Assembly (NCBI RefSeq): GCF_000006445.2
Contig: NC_006043.2
Coordinates: forward strand, 992,001 to 1,056,000
Source: Debaryomyces hansenii CBS767
Taxonomy: Eukaryota > Ascomycota > Pichiomycetes > Serinales > Debaryomycetaceae
Direction: 5' to 3'
Length of the DNA stretch: 64,000 nucleotides
Position 1 is the first letter of the stretch, and every line of letters begins with the position of its first letter. The notes under the pieces were generated by a model. That model did not search any database. It was not told where the DNA came from and saw only the letters and a list, made by a program, of their open reading frames with translations. Shown here in pieces: positions 59,589 to 64,000 of the stretch. The translations under genes were made by a program, and so were the position numbers.

Positions 59589-60455
59589 CTAATTTAAAAC
59601 AACCAACAATAAAATTAAAATTACTGTCAAAACAACAATGGTCACCAAACTACCGTTCTCCCGACACTTCTGTCTAAAGCTTTTCAACTTATTGGTAGCA
59701 TTATTAAGCATAAACTGTGAACGTTCCACTCCCAGTTCTAAATCATTCAACATGATCAAATGGTCATCTATCTCTTCGTTAATATGCAACCCCATAGAAT
59801 GCTGCCTTCTAACAGAATTATGCAATACTCCCAAGTCTTCATCCTGATTGATAATTTGTTGCTGGTGTTGGGCATACATTTGGGGATTAGTCTGACTCTC
59901 AAATGACGCAACTGACTCCTCGTCGTCTCTGTATGGCTTGAAATGTTGTTGAACCTCCGGAACAGGGCTTGTTTCTTCAACCTTATCCGAAAACCTCACC
60001 GACTTGCCTGGAATGTTCACTTTGGGTATTTCCTTCCTTTCGAACCCATATTCGTTTATATCGACATATATATCTTCTGTTAAGTTATTTGTTAGCTGGT
60101 GGTACCTATTGTGCAAATTTTCAAAGCCTAGAACCAACTCCTCATAAATGTCTGGCTTCGTGGTCCCCTTTTTGCTTAAATTAATAATATCATTCTGTAT
60201 GTAATTCAAACTCTTAATGACCTTGTTCAAACAGTTGATCAAATCCAAATTGTCGTTAGATGACGGAACTAGTTTTAAAACGGTTATCAATCTGACTCGC
60301 TCTTCTATCACCGAATCAAGCTGGTCAAGATAGCTCCTAGTCTTGTTGATTAACGATTTAATATCTTTCGCTCCACTCATGTCTATAGGACTTACATCGT
60401 TATCTTCTCCTTGTAGTGGGATACTCGATCTATATTTAATCATTGCGTACTGCAT
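59589..60455 (-). CDS. SYN8: Syn8-like endosomal Qc-SNARE
   Basis: 288 residues. The C-terminal third is a Qc-SNARE motif (about 200-262: NEEIDDHLIMLNDLELGVERSQ, then MLNNATNKLKSF) directly followed by a tail anchor (about 268-287, VTIVVLTVILILLLVVL). The N-terminal half is a helical regulatory region, and the linker holds a Gln-rich patch (AQHQQQIINQ). Tail-anchored Qc-SNAREs of this length with RENGSLVTI before the anchor fit Syn8/syntaxin-8, which works with Pep12 and Vti1 in endosomal fusion. Tlg1 is the main alternative. ATGs at 60455 and 60443 compete for start. A TA microsatellite lies directly upstream. Confidence 0.8.
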   Translation of the reverse strand: MQYAMIKYRSSIPLQGEDNDVSPIDMSGAKDIKSLINKTRSYLDQLDSVIEERVRLITVLKLVPSSNDNLDLINCLNKVIKSLNYIQNDIINLSKKGTTKPDIYEELVLGFENLHNRYHQLTNNLTEDIYVDINEYGFERKEIPKVNIPGKSVRFSDKVEETSPVPEVQQHFKPYRDDEESVASFESQTNPQMYAQHQQQIINQDEDLGVLHNSVRRQHSMGLHINEEIDDHLIMLNDLELGVERSQFMLNNATNKLKSFRQKCRENGSLVTIVVLTVILILLLVVLN

Positions 60456-60458
60456 ACA

Positions 60459-60478
60459 TATATATATATATATATATA
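60459..60478. repeat. TA dinucleotide microsatellite
   Basis: About ten TA units immediately upstream of the SYN8 start codon, in its 5' leader or core promoter. Length variation between strains is likely. Confidence 0.85.
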
Positions 60479-60665
60479 CTAGATAAATAATTCTATATGT
60501 TTCTATAAATATTGCTTAGGCATTGGATTGTCTGGTGGGCATAATCTACCGGGGTATTCGTATGTAACATTTATCTCTTTTTCATTAATTTGTCGTTATC
60601 GTCTCTTTGAATGAATTTTGGAGTCTGGTGCAGTTGTATCTTGTATAACTCCTTAAATACACCAC

Positions 60666-61196
60666 TCACCTTTTTGGACGCCCCGTTAACATGTGTTCAA
60701 GAGACACATTAAATGTGTTGTTCGGTACACTATCCCCTATTTCACGGATTACATTGGCTAATTCTTCTTCAATCATTTGGTTCTCTTGCAATAGCAAGTC
60801 CTCAACACAATCAAGGACATTACCCAAGTTCTGAATGTTCATCATTCCTATATTTATTTGTTTCTGAAAACTCTGGTGATTACGGATCGTATGTTTCGGT
60901 AATTCCGGTAATTCCTTCATCGTGGGCCTCAGCGTTGGAATTATATCGGTATTTTTGGTATCAGTCGTTCCAATAGACCCATTATCATTAAACGAGTCAG
61001 TATATCGGGAAATATCCGACATTTCTGTATCTGTGTCGTCGTAATAATCTTTCTGTTCAAGGGCTAATGTATCTACAGCTTTTAATTCTGAAGATTCCAG
61101 CGTACTGAACATTGCTATATTATCTAACTGGTCTAGCAAAGCTTGTCTATTTCTCAGCATTTTCTTTACGTCACCTGCGCAATTATTTAATATCAT
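60666..61196 (-). CDS. Unknown conserved-looking coiled-coil protein
   Basis: 176 residues, not recognised. Two helical, probably coiled-coil parts (about 8-50, MLRNRQALLDQLDNIAMFSTLESSEL; about 105-160, FQKQINIGMMNIQNLGNVLDCVEDLLLQE) flank an acidic, Ser/Thr-rich linker with DYYDDTDTEMSDISRYTDS, a plausible casein-kinase target. Length and layout recall small subunits of kinetochore, BLOC-1 or SNARE-tethering assemblies, but no family signature is seen. Coding is supported by the long frame, ATG start and good codon use. It lies 210 bp upstream of SYN8 on the same strand. Confidence 0.65.
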   Translation of the reverse strand: MILNNCAGDVKKMLRNRQALLDQLDNIAMFSTLESSELKAVDTLALEQKDYYDDTDTEMSDISRYTDSFNDNGSIGTTDTKNTDIIPTLRPTMKELPELPKHTIRNHQSFQKQINIGMMNIQNLGNVLDCVEDLLLQENQMIEEELANVIREIGDSVPNNTFNVSLEHMLTGRPKR

Positions 61197-62492
61197 TAAC
61201 TATTCTTACCAGAAGAGCTTAATAGAAGCAACTGTTTCTTGAAAGATGTATTTTTTTTGTCTGGTTTATTCGTTATTTCACTTCAATTAACCTATTTAAA
61301 GATTGAAAACCCTGACCGAATCGCGTTTTCTATTCGCGTTATGTGTCTTTAAAATACGAATCTCCTATTGTTAGCAACACATGAACCTATTATTAGACCA
61401 TACCGTTTCCTCTAGCAGCATACTATCGCAGGCAAATTGTAAAAGTTGGTAATTAGGCGTTGTAAGTGAATCTCGGTTGTTTAAACAACGAACTTTTTTG
61501 TCGTTAAAGTATAGCAAAATTGCCGGACTTGAGATAACGAACTGGTGCATCTACAAAATTTCAATGTTTGTAATAATTTCTACCATTGTTTATATGTGCC
61601 ATATTGAACTGAACTACTAGATATAGTAAACACACTAGGCATTTTTGTTTTTGACAACAATATTGTAAAAAATCAATTTAGCATAAAGCACAATCGACAT
61701 AATAAAATAACTATGCGACTACCATGACGTTATTCATGGAGGTAATGGAATATTTGTAGGCAATTTGAAATTGCCTTTGATGGAAAGATCATGTGTGTTT
61801 TAAAAAGTTTGTAACGTGTTTTAGGATGTCCATTCAGTAAGCTATGTAGTGATCGTTTATCATGAAGCTTAATCGTGCTTTTATTGCACGGGAATATACA
61901 ATTACTCTGCGATGACCAATGTCGCGCGATAGGGAACATATCAAACATACACTTTGGACTAAAAATATAATGCCACGTATTCGTCACTCAAGCCTCTTAA
62001 TCGTATATATTTATACTAGTCTGAAGTCCATAAGGCCAGTCGAATATCTAAATAACATTGGACTTGGCTTGTGGCTAGTTTCAGCCTAATAAGTACAGTA
62101 TATATATTTACTGAACACCTACAGATTATTTTTGTGTTTCCATCGGCGACAGTAACAATGCGATTCTGAGATACCACGTTTAACGAGGTGTTTCAAGTTC
62201 GAGCTTCACTAACATGATCAAGCCTTACATACACCACGATTTATCAGAAACTAAAACACACTACGCAACTATTCCGTACGATGTAACGAATCAACCCCTA
62301 TCTTAGCATGTCAGCTACGGTGCTATGTCATTCCTTATCTTATTTTGCAGCTTGTTTCGGAAACTCCGCGGTGGGTTTTGTGACATTTCCACGATCTAGA
62401 TAAATAGCTTAAAGTTCGCCCTGTATCTTCGATACTAAAACTCTAACTTATTTTTACTATATTATTCAAATATACAAAAGAAATTAACAAAA
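61197..62492. other. 1.3-kb divergent intergenic region
   Basis: Between the unknown gene (minus) and the LOG-family gene (plus). Longest frame is 85 codons (61730-61987, minus), without domain. No tRNA, snoRNA box pair or repeat identified. Unusually long spacer with no content I can name. Confidence 0.4.
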
Positions 62493-63188
62493 ATGACTTC
62501 AGACTCGACAAAAACAACTATAAAACCAGAAAAGACTGTATGCGTCTTTTGCGGATCAAGTTTTGGAAGCAAACCCAAGTTTGCTGAAGATGCGGCCAAG
62601 TTGGGAAAGGTCTTAGCTGATAAAAACTGGGGATTGGTTTACGGAGGAGGATCTACTGGTCTCATGGGAGCGGTTGCTGAAGGATGTGCTACTAATGGAG
62701 GATACGTACATGGAGTTATTCCGGAAGCATTGATTTCTAGAGAAAGAACCAAGGAGACAAGCGAAGAAGTGAACGATAAGTTAAAATCTTCTATTGATAA
62801 CCACAACGGATCAACTCCAATCCCAGACTCAGAAAAATATGGACACACTACTTTAGTTAAAGACATGCATACTAGAAAAAGATTAATGGGTAAAGAAGCA
62901 GACGCATTTGTTGCGCTTCCCGGTGGATACGGAACTTTAGAGGAGTTGATGGAGATGGTTACGTGGTTCCAATTAAACATCCATAACAAGCCTATTGTTG
63001 TGTATAACATGGATGGTTTCTACGATAACTTTTTGACGTTTATCCAGGACTCCATTGATTCGCAGTTTGTATCTGTTAAGAATGGCGAAATCATGAAGGT
63101 GGCCACCACCGCCGACGAAGTCGTGGAAGCGATTGAGAACTACGTGATTCCTGAGGGTAGATTCGATTTGAAGTGGGAAGATATTTAG
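62493..63188 (+). CDS. LOG-family nucleoside-5'-monophosphate phosphoribohydrolase
   Basis: 231 residues. LOG signatures: [10 protein letters not shown] at the start, [15 protein letters not shown], and [22 protein letters not shown], the PGGxGTxxE motif that binds the phosphoribosyl part. Often mis-annotated as lysine decarboxylase. In plants these enzymes release active cytokinins; in yeast the homologue YJL055W acts on modified purine and pyrimidine nucleotides. Full length. A short Ser/Thr/Lys-rich leader precedes the domain, and no targeting signal is obvious. Confidence 0.93.
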   Translation: MTSDSTKTTIKPEKTVCVFCGSSFGSKPKFAEDAAKLGKVLADKNWGLVYGGGSTGLMGAVAEGCATNGGYVHGVIPEALISRERTKETSEEVNDKLKSSIDNHNGSTPIPDSEKYGHTTLVKDMHTRKRLMGKEADAFVALPGGYGTLEELMEMVTWFQLNIHNKPIVVYNMDGFYDNFLTFIQDSIDSQFVSVKNGEIMKVATTADEVVEAIENYVIPEGRFDLKWEDI

Positions 63189-63275
63189 CTCATAGATATA
63201 TAGATGTGTATACGTCTATTTATATTATACAAGTCAAAAAACCAACGTATAAGTTTATTAAATGCATTTTCACGA

Positions 63276-63698
63276 CTAGAAATTGAAGTCTTCGTGATCT
63301 TCCTCTTCTTCACTAAAAAACCATATGAATATGATTATGTCCACGTACACTATTAACCCTCCAATTATACTCATTATCATAGATCCGAATTGTATCAAAT
63401 GGGTATGATATAATGTTAAAGGTAACGAAATCCCGCTTACAAGCAAAACCCCTGTCAAAAATTTGCACATTTCTTCTAATGTAGTCGGGTTATTCCCATG
63501 GTCATTACTGAAGGTCAAGAAGTCGTCTCTACGACTTTCAATTGTCAGTGCTATTATATTCGGTAATGGAGCAATTAAAAATATTACTATAACCCATAAT
63601 GGCTTCCAGTTACTATACAATGCACATGATAATAGTATTAGCAAAAACCCTGACGCTAAAAATGCTGAAAGGAATATGATTTTATTTAATGGATTCAT
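63276..63698 (-). CDS. VPS55: Vps55-like endosomal sorting protein
   Basis: 140 residues with four membrane helices (about 8-28, 33-52, 83-102, 108-128) and an acidic C-terminus (SEEEEDHEDFNF). The signature PLPNIIALTIESRRDD after helix 2 is the Vps55/OB-RGRP (LEPROT) family motif. Vps55 pairs with Vps68 at late endosomes and aids endosome-to-vacuole transport. Length equals S. cerevisiae Vps55. Convergent with the LOG-family gene at 87 bp. Confidence 0.93.
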   Translation of the reverse strand: MNPLNKIIFLSAFLASGFLLILLSCALYSNWKPLWVIVIFLIAPLPNIIALTIESRRDDFLTFSNDHGNNPTTLEEMCKFLTGVLLVSGISLPLTLYHTHLIQFGSMIMSIIGGLIVYVDIIIFIWFFSEEEEDHEDFNF

Positions 63699-63903
63699 TT
63701 ACTTCTATTATTCATACTATCTTACTCTCTTTAGATTAATCTTTATCTCTTTCCTTCTTTGAATTATTCACCATTAGGAAATATTACACAAAATTAAGCA
63801 AAATATATACAATCTTGATTATCAACTATATAAATCATTATTTAAGCCATATTAATATCATTAGTCACATATTATTATCATCAACAAGGATCACGCTAAC
63901 CAG

Positions 63904-64000
63904 CTAATTATCCTTTGAATTCCAAAACCATCCATTTTTACCATTGCTGGTATTATTATGCTCGACATTCTCAGTCACATTAACCCAATCTCTTGCATCA
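63904..64000 (-). CDS. C-terminal end of an unidentified gene, cut by window end
   Basis: The minus strand is open from the window edge for 31 codons to TAG at 63906-63904. The tail reads DARDWVNVTENVEH...GWFWNSKDN, with Trp residues and no stop, which looks coding. Too short to name. The start lies beyond 64000. Confidence 0.45.
   Translation of the reverse strand, partial: DARDWVNVTENVEHNNTSNGKNGWFWNSKDN

Noticed and set aside
61730..61987. 85-codon minus-strand frame in the 1.3-kb spacer before the LOG-family gene
   Set aside because: Cys/His/Phe-rich without zinc-finger spacing or any domain; judged chance.
62180..62205. B-box-like CAAGTTCGAGC, considered as a tRNA T-arm
   Set aside because: No matching A-box, acceptor or anticodon stem could be built around it on either strand.

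Overview
This is nuclear DNA from a budding yeast, very probably of the CTG-Ser clade (Debaryomyces/Scheffersomyces/Candida side). Four things point there. (1) Genes for respiratory complex I are present (the 30-kDa subunit at 2146-3000 and an NDUFAF6-type assembly factor at 11620-12786), which Saccharomycetaceae lack. (2) ARDH-type D-arabinitol 2-dehydrogenase, DAK-type kinase and GEA-URA3 linkage are typical of this group. (3) CTG codons fall at positions expected to be serine, for example codon 58937-58939 in the carbonic anhydrase. (4) DNA is AT-rich, introns are very few with TACTAAC-like branch points, and genes are tightly packed. The species cannot be fixed from the sequence alone.

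Layout. 0-0.5 kb: a tRNA array on the minus strand (partial tRNA-Ala(CGC), two tRNA-Gly(UCC)) with a short LTR- or MITE-like insertion between the two Gly copies. 0.8-13 kb: END3, complex I NUGM, a Zn2Cys6 regulator, a yapsin, SAN1 (start in a tiny first exon), a Cpr7-type cyclophilin and NDUFAF6. 13-35 kb: conserved housekeeping genes: GEA-type ARF exchange factor, URA3, a mitochondrial carrier-like protein, VPS26/PEP8, CDC25, the GRIP golgin IMH1, TYW3, DPS1, GTR2. 35-44.7 kb: D-arabinitol 2-dehydrogenase, a DHA1 drug transporter, ERG25 (again with an 11-nt first exon, and two sterol-type elements upstream), EMC5 and a secreted glucoamylase. 44.7-58 kb: IRC5, then a five-gene accessory block, then a broken copy of the 5' end of IRC5. 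58-64 kb: carbonic anhydrase NCE103, SYN8-type SNARE, an unknown protein, a LOG-family protein, VPS55 and the tail of one more gene.

The most interesting part is 47.4-57 kb. A C2H2 regulator, an RpiB-family isomerase, a DAK-family kinase, a sugar/polyol MFS transporter and a short-chain dehydrogenase sit together as two divergent pairs plus the regulator. That is the gene set expected for uptake, oxidation, phosphorylation and isomerisation of a four-carbon polyol or ketose (threitol, erythritol or erythrulose) into erythrose-4-phosphate. Both divergent promoters carry clusters of the same element, GGTGGAGR, on either strand. The recognition residues of the two zinc fingers of the neighbouring regulator predict GNGGNG, which fits the GTGGAG core. 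The block is bracketed by direct repeats of the IRC5 5' region (intact gene on the left, decayed copy on the right), which suggests that it was inserted at, or duplicated into, an old IRC5-NCE103 divergent promoter.

Protein functions come from motif and family recognition only; no search was run. Gene symbols follow Saccharomyces cerevisiae or Candida usage.
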